Counted from the first letter of the stretch, positions 24,993 through 34,608 are shown. The stretch: DNA of 64,000 bases from Saccharobesus litoralis (GCF_003063625.1 NZ_CP026604.1:434001-498000), one strand, 5' to 3'. Numbers and translations: made by a program. The notes: generated by a model from the letters alone, not told the origin.

Positions 24993-26351
24993 ATGACATC
25001 ATTTCAAGTTAATCCCGTCGGTTCCATGGATCTTCTATCACAATTAGAAGTTGATAAGTTAACCAAGTCTTCAGACCATTCACTTTATTCTCTTTTCCGT
25101 AATTGCGCATTAGCCGTACTCAATGTAGGCAGTAACACAGATGATAGTGAAAAAATTTACAGTGCTTATAGTGACTTTGATATTAAAGTTATTCGCCGTG
25201 AACGCGGTGTTAAATTAGAACTCATTAACCCACCTGAACATGCATTTGTTGACGGTGAATTGATAGCAGGGATCCGCGAATTATTATTTGCGGTACTGCG
25301 TGATATTCTCTATACCGATGTCAAACGCAGTATCAGCCAACAATCAACTGACGATACCACTCACCTAACCCATTTTGTGTTTGATGTTTTGCGCAATGCA
25401 GGCTCTTTACGAACAGCGGTAGACCCGAACATGGTTGTTTGTTGGGGTGGCCACTCGATTCGAGAATTCGAATATCAATACACGAAAGAAGTCGGCTATC
25501 AAATGGGGCTACGCAGCTTAAATATATGTACAGGTTGTGGCCCAGGAGCCATGAAAGGCCCGATGAAAGGCGCCACTATTGGACACTTAAAACAACGTGT
25601 AAGCAATGGTCGTTACTTAGGTTTAACCGAGCCCTCAATAATTGCTGCTGAACCACCTAACCCAATTGTTAATGAGTTAGTGATACTGCCAGATATTGAA
25701 AAACGCTTAGAAGCTTTTGTGCGTGTTGCGCATGGCATTGTCATTTTTCCAGGGGGCGTCGGCACTGCGGAAGAATTACTGTATATTTTAGGAATTTTAC
25801 TCAATCCAGCCAATGCCCATCAGTCGTTACCTGTTATCTTAACTGGACCAAAAGAAAGTGAAGCTTACTTTAATAGCATTGATAGTTTTATTAAACAAAC
25901 ATTAGGTGAAGAAGCGCAACGTCGCTATACCATAGTGGTAGACGATCCAGAGAAAGTAGCGCATATTATGCGCACGGAAATGCATGCAGTGAGACAATAC
26001 CGTAAATCAATTGGCGATGCGTATCATTTCAATTGGGCGTTGAAAATTGATCCGGCATTTCAAAAACCATTTTATCCAACCCATGAAAATGTCGAGCAGT
26101 TAAATTTAAATTATGATCAAGACAAAGCCTCATTAGCGGCAAACTTACGGCGTGCATTTTCTGCAATTGTTGCAGGTAACGTCAAAGAGGAAGGCGTTAA
26201 TCAAATCAAAAAACACGGACCTTTTAAAATACACGGTGACAAACAAATTATGGCATTAATGGATACCCTATTAAAAGATTTTGTAGAACAAGGTAGAATG
26301 AAACTTCCAGGCACTGTCTACAAACCTTGCTATCAGGTTATTTGCGAATAA
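24993..26351 (+). CDS. ppnN: Pyrimidine/purine nucleotide 5'-monophosphate nucleosidase PpnN
   Basis: A 452-residue enzyme (formerly YgdH) that splits nucleotide monophosphates to base and ribose-5-phosphate and is controlled by (p)ppGpp in E. coli. The central LOG/TIR-like Rossmann domain shows [36 protein letters not shown] and the catalytic [17 protein letters not shown]. Extra N- and C-terminal domains match the PpnN family length. AGAGG ribosome-binding site. In E. coli it follows syd-queF; here a diguanylate cyclase gene intervenes. The SDR gene follows 11 bases downstream. Confidence 0.94.
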   Translation: MTSFQVNPVGSMDLLSQLEVDKLTKSSDHSLYSLFRNCALAVLNVGSNTDDSEKIYSAYSDFDIKVIRRERGVKLELINPPEHAFVDGELIAGIRELLFAVLRDILYTDVKRSISQQSTDDTTHLTHFVFDVLRNAGSLRTAVDPNMVVCWGGHSIREFEYQYTKEVGYQMGLRSLNICTGCGPGAMKGPMKGATIGHLKQRVSNGRYLGLTEPSIIAAEPPNPIVNELVILPDIEKRLEAFVRVAHGIVIFPGGVGTAEELLYILGILLNPANAHQSLPVILTGPKESEAYFNSIDSFIKQTLGEEAQRRYTIVVDDPEKVAHIMRTEMHAVRQYRKSIGDAYHFNWALKIDPAFQKPFYPTHENVEQLNLNYDQDKASLAANLRRAFSAIVAGNVKEEGVNQIKKHGPFKIHGDKQIMALMDTLLKDFVEQGRMKLPGTVYKPCYQVICE

Positions 26352-26362
26352 TAGGAATATAA

Positions 26363-27058
26363 ATGCCCACTATCTTAATTACTGGGGCCAATCGTGGGAT
26401 TGGCCTTGAATTTGTTCGTCACTATCTAGCCCAACCCAATAACCGAGTTATCGCAACTTGTCGCCAGCCTGATGCAGCAAGCGAATTAAACAAATTAGCG
26501 CATACAAATAAACATCTTAACGTTGTTCCCCTAGACATCAGCAACCCTAAAAGTATTCAACAATTACAAAAGGAGCTTGCCAATCAACCCATTGATTTAC
26601 TCATTAACAATGCGGGTATGTATGGTCCAAAGGGGTTGCCACGAGAAAGCGTATCGACTCAAGATTGGCTTAACGTATTTCAAGTCAATAGTATTGCACC
26701 ATTCATGGTTACTAACGCGTTACTTGATAACTTAAAACAGGTTAAAAATGCAAAAATTGCCTACTTGACCAGTAAAATGGGCAGTATGACAGATAACAAT
26801 TCTGGTGGTAGCTACATTTATCGTTCTTCAAAAGCCGCCTTAAATGCCGTGATTAAAAGCCTATCTATAGATTTAAGACCTGACAATATTCAAGTTGTGG
26901 CTCTTCACCCTGGGTGGGTAAAAACAGAAATGGGTGGGCCAAATGCACTAATTACTACGCAAGAGTCAGTAGCCGGATTAACCCAAGTTATCGAAAATCT
27001 GACAAGTGAACAGTCAGGTCAGTTTATTAACTTTGATGGAACCTCAATCCCTTGGTAA
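26363..27058 (+). CDS. Short-chain dehydrogenase/reductase (C-factor-like)
   Basis: A 231-residue cytosolic NAD(P)-dependent oxidoreductase. Cofactor motif ITGANRGIGLEF (TGxxxGIG), LLINNAGMYG (NNAG), the catalytic Tyr and Lys in YRSSKAALNAV, and HPGWVKTEMGGPNA. The length and the VKTEMGG region resemble C-signal/CsgA-type SDRs. Substrate unknown. It starts 11 bases after ppnN, so probably co-transcribed; the following DUF3192 gene starts 34 bases after its stop. Confidence 0.9.
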   Translation: MPTILITGANRGIGLEFVRHYLAQPNNRVIATCRQPDAASELNKLAHTNKHLNVVPLDISNPKSIQQLQKELANQPIDLLINNAGMYGPKGLPRESVSTQDWLNVFQVNSIAPFMVTNALLDNLKQVKNAKIAYLTSKMGSMTDNNSGGSYIYRSSKAALNAVIKSLSIDLRPDNIQVVALHPGWVKTEMGGPNALITTQESVAGLTQVIENLTSEQSGQFINFDGTSIPW

Positions 27059-27092
27059 AAATAGTACATGGATGTTTCATCAAATTAATTTA

Positions 27093-27470
27093 ATGAAGTA
27101 TAAAGTTGCTGTATCTGTTGGGTTAGCCTTAGGGCTATACTTGGTTTTTGGGTTTTGCGTATTAACTTTGGTTAACGATGACCAAAGCCAAATGCAATTT
27201 GAAGACCGTCAAGCCTATAACAAAAAGGTTATTTCACGCTTAAACACGTTACAGCCAAAAGACGAGATCATTAAATTAATGGGGCCGCCTGATATTACCG
27301 AAGCCAAAAAAACAGCTAGTGGCATAATACAAATATTATTTTATCGTACACAGCACATAAAACAGGATGGCTTTACTACCCAAGATGAATGTACAGGCTT
27401 GCTGTTTATTAATAACAAGTTAATAATTTGGGGAGATGAAGCGTACAACCAATACCTAAACAGTACATAG
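27093..27470 (+). CDS. DUF3192-family membrane-anchored protein
   Basis: A 125-residue protein from the ATG at 27093 (MKYKVAVSVGLALGLYLV), one N-terminal membrane segment or uncleaved signal (about 5-27), then a periplasmic domain. The pattern EDRQAYNKKVISRLNTL, KLMGPPDITEA, LFYRTQ and TTQDECTGLLFINNKL matches DUF3192 proteins of Shewanella and Vibrio. Function unknown. An in-frame upstream start would overlap the SDR gene and lack the signal at its N-terminus. Confidence 0.8.
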   Translation: MKYKVAVSVGLALGLYLVFGFCVLTLVNDDQSQMQFEDRQAYNKKVISRLNTLQPKDEIIKLMGPPDITEAKKTASGIIQILFYRTQHIKQDGFTTQDECTGLLFINNKLIIWGDEAYNQYLNST

Positions 27471-27482
27471 CTAATACATTAG

Positions 27483-29246
27483 ATGCAATTAACTCAAGAT
27501 AGCTTTACCAAACTCGTTAAACAACACCTTTTACTTGCTAAGCAATACCCCAACTTAACTGCGCAAGAGGTAAAAGCCGCTTTAACGGTTCAAGCTGAAC
27601 AATGGCTTGAGTTGGTTTTGAACAATCCGTATGCGTTAAAACCTTTGCTATTAGCCCCAGCGCTTAGCACACCTAATATCAGTTATCGTGTGATTAAATC
27701 ATGTACTACGCTGTCTATCATCAACCAATATCAACCAATTGCTAAAACCGAGTTAAAAGACCTTATTTTCTGTCTTTTAGTGCGTGAAATTGGTGCTGCG
27801 AGTCTTATTAATTCTGGCCAACTAACGCGCCAACATCTTGCTCAAGTCGCCATTAACCAACGTAAATTAGTTGGCCAATACGCACGAACGAGTATTGTTA
27901 CGCCGTCGCAACAACAAATATTATCTAGCCTGTATCGATTAAATAAACGAGCCGAGTTCAATGACAATAGACTCAACCCGTTAGAAAACCTTTACTATTA
28001 TTTAATTAAAGTGACTGATGTGCTGGCTCCTATATGCAAAGAAATTAAACCTGCACAATCGATTAACCAATTATTTCAGCGTTTGAGCCAGTCTGAAATC
28101 ACCAGCCATAGCCATTTTAACAATCATTTGTATGACTCATTAAATAATCACTTTGCTACAGTTTACAAACTACCACCTGAGACGATTGCCAAAGGCCGCT
28201 TAACCTGTATTGAAGCCGAACGTAAAACCGCAATTGAAGATGGCTTATTTACATTGATTCTAGTTAATCAAAAACAAGCCTGGTTAGTAGCAGGAAAAAG
28301 TGCTGTAGCAAACCCAATAACCTTACTCAATATTGATAAGCGTTACTTAACAAACAAACAAAGCTCACCAACAAAAAATACCCTGTTTGGCACTGCGCCA
28401 GTATTACTTAAGTTAACTGACGCGATACGTGATTATTGTGAGCCTAACAAAACGGACTTTAAAGGCAAAAAAGCTATCGCCGATCTCTGTAGCCAAGACT
28501 TATCATTATTAAGCAATAAGAAGTGGATTGAGCGTTTAGCTTGTGTGACGGACTTACCGGCAAAACTGTGTCAATATGCCAACGAGTTTATAGTCGATAG
28601 TGAGCTGAAAATTAGTGACAGCAAACATGCGCTAGCTTATTTAGGTATAGAAACAGCGCAACATTGGTTAGATAGAAATTATATACATAGTATTTATCAA
28701 CTGCCCTACTGCAGACATGCCGATTGGTTTAAAACTATTAACCAAAGCGCCTATAGTGTCGTCAACTTATTACCAAGCAAAGAAACCTCTAACCATGAAC
28801 AAATTAAACTGTTAATTGACATAAGCTTTCTTGCTATTTGGCACTCTTCACCAAAGTTAGGTAACAAATCATTTAAAGGCTTAAACATCAATACATGCGT
28901 TATTTCAACAGTGTTCGAAATTGATCGTAATCAATTTATCGGTAATCTCACTCAGTATGCAACTGATAACCCCAACGTCACAACCTTAAGCAAAATATTA
29001 AAAGCACAATCGATAACGGCTTTGCGCTCGCCGCTGCATCAGCAATTGTACGCTTTAAATCAAGTCGCTATTTTAATGATTGTATTGGCTAATTTTAATT
29101 TACAAGCAAGTGACTTTGAGCAAATCATTGAATTAATACAAACGCTCGCCCACAGAGTTAACTTTCCTATTATCAATAAACAAGATATTGTTCTATCTAT
29201 ACTAGAAAAAAGTTATTCAAATATACCAATTCATTATTCGAGCTAA
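27483..29246 (+). CDS. Uncharacterised 587-aa protein, possible HDOD-like segment
   Basis: A soluble, mainly helical protein with no signal peptide or membrane segment. The segment around residues 380-395 (DSKHALAYLGIETAQHWL) recalls the start of HDOD domains in signalling proteins, and LLVREIGAASL near residue 95 recalls HD-type helices, but no metal-binding HD pair is visible. Starts 12 bases after the DUF3192 gene and is probably in the same transcript. Function unknown; the HDOD suggestion is weak. Confidence 0.7.
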   Translation: MQLTQDSFTKLVKQHLLLAKQYPNLTAQEVKAALTVQAEQWLELVLNNPYALKPLLLAPALSTPNISYRVIKSCTTLSIINQYQPIAKTELKDLIFCLLVREIGAASLINSGQLTRQHLAQVAINQRKLVGQYARTSIVTPSQQQILSSLYRLNKRAEFNDNRLNPLENLYYYLIKVTDVLAPICKEIKPAQSINQLFQRLSQSEITSHSHFNNHLYDSLNNHFATVYKLPPETIAKGRLTCIEAERKTAIEDGLFTLILVNQKQAWLVAGKSAVANPITLLNIDKRYLTNKQSSPTKNTLFGTAPVLLKLTDAIRDYCEPNKTDFKGKKAIADLCSQDLSLLSNKKWIERLACVTDLPAKLCQYANEFIVDSELKISDSKHALAYLGIETAQHWLDRNYIHSIYQLPYCRHADWFKTINQSAYSVVNLLPSKETSNHEQIKLLIDISFLAIWHSSPKLGNKSFKGLNINTCVISTVFEIDRNQFIGNLTQYATDNPNVTTLSKILKAQSITALRSPLHQQLYALNQVAILMIVLANFNLQASDFEQIIELIQTLAHRVNFPIINKQDIVLSILEKSYSNIPIHYSS

Positions 29247-29391
29247 GTCCACTATTTTTGCTAAACTACAGTGGTTAACTTACGTAGGCTACTCCTTTAC
29301 TTATTCTCCGCACTTCTTCGCTCTTTAATATATTTTTCAGCGACTTAACCTAGTTTAGCGGTAGCGACACACACATTTTAGGAAATAAAAT

Positions 29392-30402
29392 ATGACGAAA
29401 AGAATAACAGTAATTCCTGGAGATGGTATAGGGCCAAGTATCGTCGATGCCGCTTTGCAAATACTCGATAAAGTCGGCTGTGAATTTAAATACGATTTTT
29501 GTGATGCAGGCATAGCAGCTTTAGAAAATGAAGGTGAGTTGTTGCCACAGAAAACGTTAGATTTGATCAATCAAAATAAAGTCGCGTTAAAAGGCCCATT
29601 AACCACCCCTATTGGCGAAGGCTTTACTTCCATTAATGTAACCCTACGTAAAAAATTCAATTTGTACGCCAACATGCGGCCCGTTAAGTCGATCAAAGGT
29701 ACCCGTTCACGTTACGAAAATGTTGATATAGTTACCATACGTGAGAATACCCAAGGGCTATACTCTGGCGAAGGTCAAATAATTAATGACGAAGACACAG
29801 TTGCAGAAGCAACAAGTGTCATTACGCGAGAAGGCGCCGAGCGCATTGTTAGATTTGCTTTTGATCTTGCAATTAAAGAAGGTAGAAAAAAGGTAACTGC
29901 GGTTCATAAAGCCAATATATTAAAGTCGACTTCTGGTTTATTTTTACGTATTGCCCGTGAAATTGCGGCTCTGGATAAATACAGCCAAATCGAATTTCAA
30001 GAAATGATTGTCGACAATGCTTGCATGCAGCTTGTTATGAATCCCAAACAATTTGATATTATTGTCACAACCAACCTATTCGGCGATATAGTATCCGATT
30101 TATGTGCAGGATTAGTAGGTGGACTTGGCATGGCTCCTGGAGCCAACATAGGTAAAGATATCGCTATATTTGAAGCTGTACACGGTAGCGCGCCGGATAT
30201 CGCCGGTAAAAATTTAGCTAACCCAACTTCTGTCATTCTTGCTTCAGTTCAAATGTTAGAGTATCTAAACATGAACGACAAAGCGCAGAAAATCATGCAA
30301 GCATTAAAACAAGTGATTGAAAGTGGTGAAAGTGTTACGCGGGATTTAGGTGGCAAGGCAGGAACAACAGAGTTTACCCAAGCGGTATTGTCCAAACTCT
30401 AA
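29392..30402 (+). CDS. NAD-type isocitrate dehydrogenase (isocitrate/isopropylmalate family)
   Basis: A 336-residue beta-decarboxylating dehydrogenase. VIPGDGIGPSIVDAALQIL opens the protein; the substrate serine region is TSINVTLRKKFNLYANMRP, with RENTQGLYSGE, KANILKSTSGLF, NLFGDIVSDLCAGLVGGLG and EAVHGSAPDIAGKNLANPT. The short length and the NVTLRKKFNLYANMRPVKS context fit NAD-dependent isocitrate dehydrogenase better than LeuB, but related homoisocitrate or tartrate enzymes are possible. Its ATG follows a TAGGAAA ribosome-binding site. Single gene, convergent with a GntR-type regulator. Confidence 0.85.
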   Translation: MTKRITVIPGDGIGPSIVDAALQILDKVGCEFKYDFCDAGIAALENEGELLPQKTLDLINQNKVALKGPLTTPIGEGFTSINVTLRKKFNLYANMRPVKSIKGTRSRYENVDIVTIRENTQGLYSGEGQIINDEDTVAEATSVITREGAERIVRFAFDLAIKEGRKKVTAVHKANILKSTSGLFLRIAREIAALDKYSQIEFQEMIVDNACMQLVMNPKQFDIIVTTNLFGDIVSDLCAGLVGGLGMAPGANIGKDIAIFEAVHGSAPDIAGKNLANPTSVILASVQMLEYLNMNDKAQKIMQALKQVIESGESVTRDLGGKAGTTEFTQAVLSKL

Positions 30403-30420
30403 TTTACCCCCATTTTAATC

Positions 30421-30446
30421 TAGCCTCTACGTACTTGTTGAGGCTA
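30421..30446. terminator. Hairpin between convergent idh and gntR-type genes
   Basis: TAGCCTCTAC/GTTGAGGCTA stem (one mismatch) with a 6-base loop, then TTGGCTTTT on the plus strand. Probably the dehydrogenase terminator. Confidence 0.5.
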
Positions 30447-30498
30447 TTGGCTTTTCACTATAGTTTTGTATATTTTCAGGAACTTGGCAAATCCATGT

Positions 30499-31107
30499 TT
30501 AATATTGGGTCGCACGCATTAATTTGATAGCAGTGCTCACTTCACCTTGCTTCAAACTATCAACAATTGCACTGTGTTCATTAACAATGCTTGCTTCGTG
30601 CTTACCCGGCTGAAAATTAAGGCGCATGCGCATTACAATAGGCATCCAAATATTAAGCAGTTGTTCTCCCCCCGCCTCTTCCACTAAATATTGATGAAAC
30701 TCAACATCTTTTAATGTTGCCTTTGCATAATCATTATCAATAAATGCTTGTTGTAACTCAGCCAATATAAAATCTAAACGATTAATTTGCTCAGCCGTTA
30801 TTTCATCTTTTATTAAAGATAATGCGTAAATTTCAATTTTTTTACGCATTTCAAGTAGCAGTTTTTGTAATGATTTAGGTAAGATTTCGGCAACAGACAC
30901 CCCTTTATTATTTTTAGATATGAGCAAGCCTTCTTTCGCTAATTGAACTAAGACTTCTCGAATAGGTCCTCGAGAAACGCCAAAACGCTCTGCTAATGCC
31001 TGCTCATTTAATTTACTTAAAGGCGTTAAAGCACCTGAAATAATGTCATTTCTCAGTTGCTGAGCTATTTGCTCTTTTACGGTTAATATGGGTGCCATTG
31101 TATTCAT
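30499..31107 (-). CDS. GntR-family regulator, FadR/FCD subgroup
   Basis: A 202-residue regulator with an N-terminal winged helix-turn-helix (KLNEQALAERFGVSRGPIREVL, about residues 33-54) and a helical FCD effector domain (VEFHQYLVEEAGGEQLLNIW; NEHSAIVDSLKQGE). It is slightly short at the C-terminus for the subgroup, ending LMRATQY. These proteins usually respond to organic acids or sugar acids. A near-perfect palindrome 31 bases upstream of its start suggests autoregulation and control of the divergent periplasmic binding protein gene. Confidence 0.9.
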   Translation of the reverse strand: MNTMAPILTVKEQIAQQLRNDIISGALTPLSKLNEQALAERFGVSRGPIREVLVQLAKEGLLISKNNKGVSVAEILPKSLQKLLLEMRKKIEIYALSLIKDEITAEQINRLDFILAELQQAFIDNDYAKATLKDVEFHQYLVEEAGGEQLLNIWMPIVMRMRLNFQPGKHEASIVNEHSAIVDSLKQGEVSTAIKLMRATQY

Positions 31108-31137
31108 TGTAATCCTCCAGACTGTGCCTATTATCTA

Positions 31138-31157
31138 TTGACACAATATTTTGTCAA
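31138..31157. promoter_or_regulatory. Probable operator of the GntR-type regulator
   Basis: 20-bp near-perfect palindrome TTGACACAATATTTTGTCAA (18 of 20 symmetric), in the divergent gap between the regulator and the binding-protein gene. Confidence 0.6.
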
Positions 31158-31315
31158 CATTTCACAGTTAATAATACAAAAGGCACAAAAAGCAAATTCA
31201 AGTTTTACCTATTTATCAACGGCTTAGTTATTTTAACTAAAATTTTACAATTTATACTTGATAATGTTAACAATATACACCAAACTATACTCAAAGGTTA
31301 AACGAGAACATAGAA

Positions 31316-32185
31316 ATGAACTTAAGAATTTCAACTTTATTGCTTTTATGTAGCGTTGTAGTAAGTACCTATGCAAATACCGTTGTCACTTTCGCAACAG
31401 GTGTGAAAGGTGAACCAACAGATTTATATGAATATCAACTGTTAAAATTAGCATTAGAAAAAACCCGAAATACGCACGGTAATTTCACGCTAAATATTCA
31501 CCCAAATATCGCAAACTTAAGCTACACAAGACTAAAAGTCGAAGTTGAAAATAACGCCTATGAGAACCTTATATATAAAGAGTCAGCATCAAACGAAGTG
31601 ATTGACAATTATGCAGCGGTCCAATTTCCTGTTGACTTAGGGGCTGTTGGTTACCGAATAGGCCTAGCTTCAGAAGAATCAAAACAAAAACTAAAAAATA
31701 TCAACAATAAACAAGATGTGATGGATGTCAGTATTATTCAAGGTCGTGGTTGGTTGGACGGTGAAATATTACGAAATCACGGATTTAAAGTACACGAAGG
31801 ACGTTCAATTGAAGGGTTATTCTATATGGCAGCGAATAACCGTGCCGATATTTTCCCAATTGGTTCGTATGAATTAAAACGAGAGTACGATAAATACAAA
31901 TATATTGAAGGGTTAACCTACGACGAAAGCATTTGTATTTACTACCCGCTACCTAAATTTTATGTCACAAATAAACAAAATACTAAACTTGCTCAACGAG
32001 TTTTAACTGGCTTACAAGCCGCTTATGCAACTGGTGAAGTTAGAGCGCTATGGGATCAATTCTTTTTAGAAAAAATAAAATTTGCCAACTTAGGACAACG
32101 TAAAATATTTAAATTCGACAACCCGATGATCAGTAAAGTAAGCCCAGACTACGAGCAGTACTTGTTAGATCCTCAGGCGCTATAA
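31316..32185 (+). CDS. Periplasmic solute-binding-like protein
   Basis: A 289-residue secreted protein with a Sec signal peptide (cleavage near STYA-NT). It resembles the type 3 extracellular solute-binding fold: FATGVKGEPTDLYEYQLLKLALEKT at the start, IIQGRGWLDGEILRNHGFKV in the middle, LAQRVLTGLQAAYATGEVRALWDQFF near the end. It ends in a short tail instead of a membrane segment. A paralogue is encoded at 33518-34402 on the opposite strand. No permease or ATPase gene is nearby, so it may sense a ligand instead of feeding an ABC transporter. Likely regulated by the divergent GntR-type protein. Confidence 0.78.
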   Translation: MNLRISTLLLLCSVVVSTYANTVVTFATGVKGEPTDLYEYQLLKLALEKTRNTHGNFTLNIHPNIANLSYTRLKVEVENNAYENLIYKESASNEVIDNYAAVQFPVDLGAVGYRIGLASEESKQKLKNINNKQDVMDVSIIQGRGWLDGEILRNHGFKVHEGRSIEGLFYMAANNRADIFPIGSYELKREYDKYKYIEGLTYDESICIYYPLPKFYVTNKQNTKLAQRVLTGLQAAYATGEVRALWDQFFLEKIKFANLGQRKIFKFDNPMISKVSPDYEQYLLDPQAL

Positions 32186-32200
32186 TTTTGTGTGTGTGGC

Positions 32201-32232
32201 GTTAATTAACAACCTCTTTATGGTTAATTAAC
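32201..32232. repeat. Two copies of the 10-bp palindrome GTTAATTAAC
   Basis: Self-complementary GTTAATTAAC at 32201-32210 and 32223-32232, 22 bp apart, between the binding-protein stop and its terminator. It could be a hairpin or an operator; there is no further evidence. Confidence 0.5.
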
Positions 32233-32251
32233 AGAAGTGTCACTGTGTGTT

Positions 32252-32290
32252 TGGCCGCTTAAATATAAATAAGCGGCCATTTTTTATTTT
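32252..32290 (+). terminator. Intrinsic terminator after the binding-protein gene
   Basis: TGGCCGCTT/AAGCGGCCA stem with a 10-base A/T loop followed by TTTTTTATTTT. Confidence 0.88.
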
Positions 32291-32316
32291 AGCGTTACCA
32301 ATAAAGGATTGATGCA

Positions 32317-33525
32317 GTGCTATTAAAGCGATACCTCTGTTTTACCCTACCCCTATTTTTCCTAATCAGCTGTCAATCTACTCAAATAAAAAACATGAAG
32401 CTATCACCATTGAATTTTGAACAAGAAGTGATGTTATTGCAGCAGCAATATAACCCTGTAGTGCTAAGTGAAGGTAAAAGGCAACTGATAGTATTACCTG
32501 AGTTACAAGGGCGTGTCATGACCAGTACAGCAAAAGGCAACACGAGTCAGAGCATAGGCTGGATTAACTATGAGTATTTATCTAAACCACATCATGATAA
32601 TAACGCAATTATTGGTGGGGCTGATCGTCTTTGGTTTGGTCCAGACGCCAGTCGTTTTTCTTTGTTTTTCGAACCGGGTGTAGAAACCACAGGTGAAAAT
32701 ATTCGTGTACAAGATGCAATGTCAACAGTTGGCTTTGAGACAACAAAGCAAACACAAACCCATATAAGCATGCAACAGGCATTAACCTTGATTAACTATC
32801 AAGGTTTTACATTTGAATTTGAGCTTGAACGAGAGGTTACCCTACTGTCAAAAACCCAAACAGAGCAACAATTAGATATTGATATTCCACCAACAATTGA
32901 TTTTGTCAGCTATGCCACTAGCACTAAAGTCACTAATACCAGTCATCAGGATTGGAGTAAACAAACTGGCCTTTTTTCAATTTGGGATCTCGGTGCCTTT
33001 CACCCCAGCAATAGCACCACAGTCGTGATACCAATGACACAAAATCTTGATCAAGCGACTTGGTACTTTAGCGATGTAGTAGACAGTCATACGCGCATTA
33101 AAGATAAGGTGGTTTATTATAAAGCTGATGCCAAATACATGAATAAAATTGGTATTCCGCCACAGCATACTTTACCTTTGTTCGGTAGTTACGACGCTAG
33201 TCGTAACCTTTTAACTATCATAACCTTTGCCATGTCAAAAGAGCCACACGCGAGCTATGTTAACGCAACATGGGACTTTTCAGCCGATCCATACGCGGGG
33301 GAAATCATTAATGTTTTTAATGATGGTCCCAATGAGCAAGGTATACCATTTGGTCCATTTTATGAAATGGAAACAAGCTCGCAAGGACTAGAGCTAAAGC
33401 AAGGTCAAAGTCACTCACACCGACACAGTACCTATCATTTTATCGGCGAAGAAAATCAATTAAATTTGTTGTCTTCACAATTACTCGGTGTGGATATTTC
33501 AATGATTAAATCTATATTCAATTAA
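32317..33525 (+). CDS. DUF6786-like lipoprotein, possibly sugar mutarotase-like
   Basis: A 402-residue protein starting with GTG; lipoprotein signal with lipobox LISC near residue 19. The pattern LPELQGRVMTSTAKG, GWINYEYL, GGADRLWFGPDASRFSLFFEPG and FNDGPNEQGIPFGPFYEMETSS resembles lipoproteins of the DUF6786 group, whose fold is related to galactose mutarotase-type sandwiches and which occur near carbohydrate-use genes. Catalysis is not shown. Its stop overlaps the convergent binding-protein gene by 8 bases. Confidence 0.75.
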   Translation: MLLKRYLCFTLPLFFLISCQSTQIKNMKLSPLNFEQEVMLLQQQYNPVVLSEGKRQLIVLPELQGRVMTSTAKGNTSQSIGWINYEYLSKPHHDNNAIIGGADRLWFGPDASRFSLFFEPGVETTGENIRVQDAMSTVGFETTKQTQTHISMQQALTLINYQGFTFEFELEREVTLLSKTQTEQQLDIDIPPTIDFVSYATSTKVTNTSHQDWSKQTGLFSIWDLGAFHPSNSTTVVIPMTQNLDQATWYFSDVVDSHTRIKDKVVYYKADAKYMNKIGIPPQHTLPLFGSYDASRNLLTIITFAMSKEPHASYVNATWDFSADPYAGEIINVFNDGPNEQGIPFGPFYEMETSSQGLELKQGQSHSHRHSTYHFIGEENQLNLLSSQLLGVDISMIKSIFN

Positions 33526-34402
33526 CCTGCTGCCAATCCGTCCAAAGCGATTTATCTTCAAGTGGTGTTTCAGGCGGTAATAATGGATTACCAACATTGA
33601 TAATACGCCTATTTTTCAAATTTGCTTTCTTAATATGCTGACCGTAATATTGATGTAATTGCTGCTCAATAAACCCATTATCAACTAGTTTTCGTAAACC
33701 CGTTTCTAATCTCTCTGCCAGATGAGGTGTTTTTTTAGAAACAAACATATAAAAAGGCGCAGGAATATAAATGGCAATGTTAGGTGCAACAGTTATATCC
33801 GGTAATTCATGCTGGCGTAGTAACACTTCATCGTAAATTTCGTGAATACCTCGTGGCACATAATCGTAGCGTTTAAGCTGGAGCATATTGAAAATAGCAT
33901 CGTACGAAAAAGCATTAACAATATTGTAGTCTTGCGCAGCCATGACTTCATTAGTCGCCCAATTTCTGCGTAAACCCACGCGCAACTTTTTTAGTTCTTC
34001 CACTGAGGCAATATTAGAAAACTTAGTGAGATTATCTTTATGGATCAATAAAAGGCGGTAATTCAAAATACCTCTACGCAGCGGTATGCGGATGGGGATA
34101 GTACGACGCTCCCACTCTTGGGTTGTTAGTGCCATAGCAACATTAATATTTCGGCCTTCCTCTACTTGTTGTAACTTACGGTAATTAGGTAAAGAGTAAC
34201 CTATGACTTGTACCTCATAATCACCAAATTCCATTTTTGTTTGATCAAGCGCTTCGTACATAATTGAGAACGTATATTCTGCTCTAATATCTCTTGAAGA
34301 CGCGCCTGTATTCACTTTAATACGATCAGCGGCACATAATTTGAAGCAAACAATACAAACGAAAAAATAAAATAAATTTTTTAATCGAAAAAAATATAAC
34401 AT
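33518..34402 (-). CDS. Periplasmic solute-binding-like protein (paralogue)
   Basis: A 294-residue secreted protein with a signal peptide (FYFFVCIVCFKLCAA). Same layout as the protein at 31316-32185: N-terminal NTGASSRDIRAEYTFSIMYEALDQT, central LRVGLRRNWATNEVMAAQ, LAERLETGLRKLVDNGFIEQQLHQYYG near the end, and a final NLKNRRIINVGNPLLPPETP matching the paralogue's NLGQRKIFKFDNPMIS. The two genes enclose the DUF6786-like gene. Ligand unknown; no transporter subunits adjacent. Confidence 0.75.
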   Translation of the reverse strand: MLYFFRLKNLFYFFVCIVCFKLCAADRIKVNTGASSRDIRAEYTFSIMYEALDQTKMEFGDYEVQVIGYSLPNYRKLQQVEEGRNINVAMALTTQEWERRTIPIRIPLRRGILNYRLLLIHKDNLTKFSNIASVEELKKLRVGLRRNWATNEVMAAQDYNIVNAFSYDAIFNMLQLKRYDYVPRGIHEIYDEVLLRQHELPDITVAPNIAIYIPAPFYMFVSKKTPHLAERLETGLRKLVDNGFIEQQLHQYYGQHIKKANLKNRRIINVGNPLLPPETPLEDKSLWTDWQQVN

Positions 34403-34608
34403 CAGTTGTACCCAATCATTCGATACTATTTATTTTTGCTTACAAAAATATTAGACCATCAAAAAACCATCTATAAAATTATAGAATGGGTTTTACCGAA
34501 AATCACCTTTGGATTTACCAATAATCAACAGGTAATAATTAAGCACTTGTTTTTACTGGGGATTTAATTTTTCAATAAAGAGGGGGACAAAATATTGTTA
34601 ATTTAATA

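Noticed and set aside
29356-29367. AGCGGTAGCGAC before the isocitrate dehydrogenase gene, resembling an ops element
   Set aside because: It misses the first consensus G, and the gene is a single housekeeping-type unit, not a long RfaH-type operon.
32201-32232. GTTAATTAAC pair as a dedicated operator
   Set aside because: It lies in an AT-rich 3' untranslated stretch before a terminator; chance or a hairpin is as likely, so it is listed only as a repeat.
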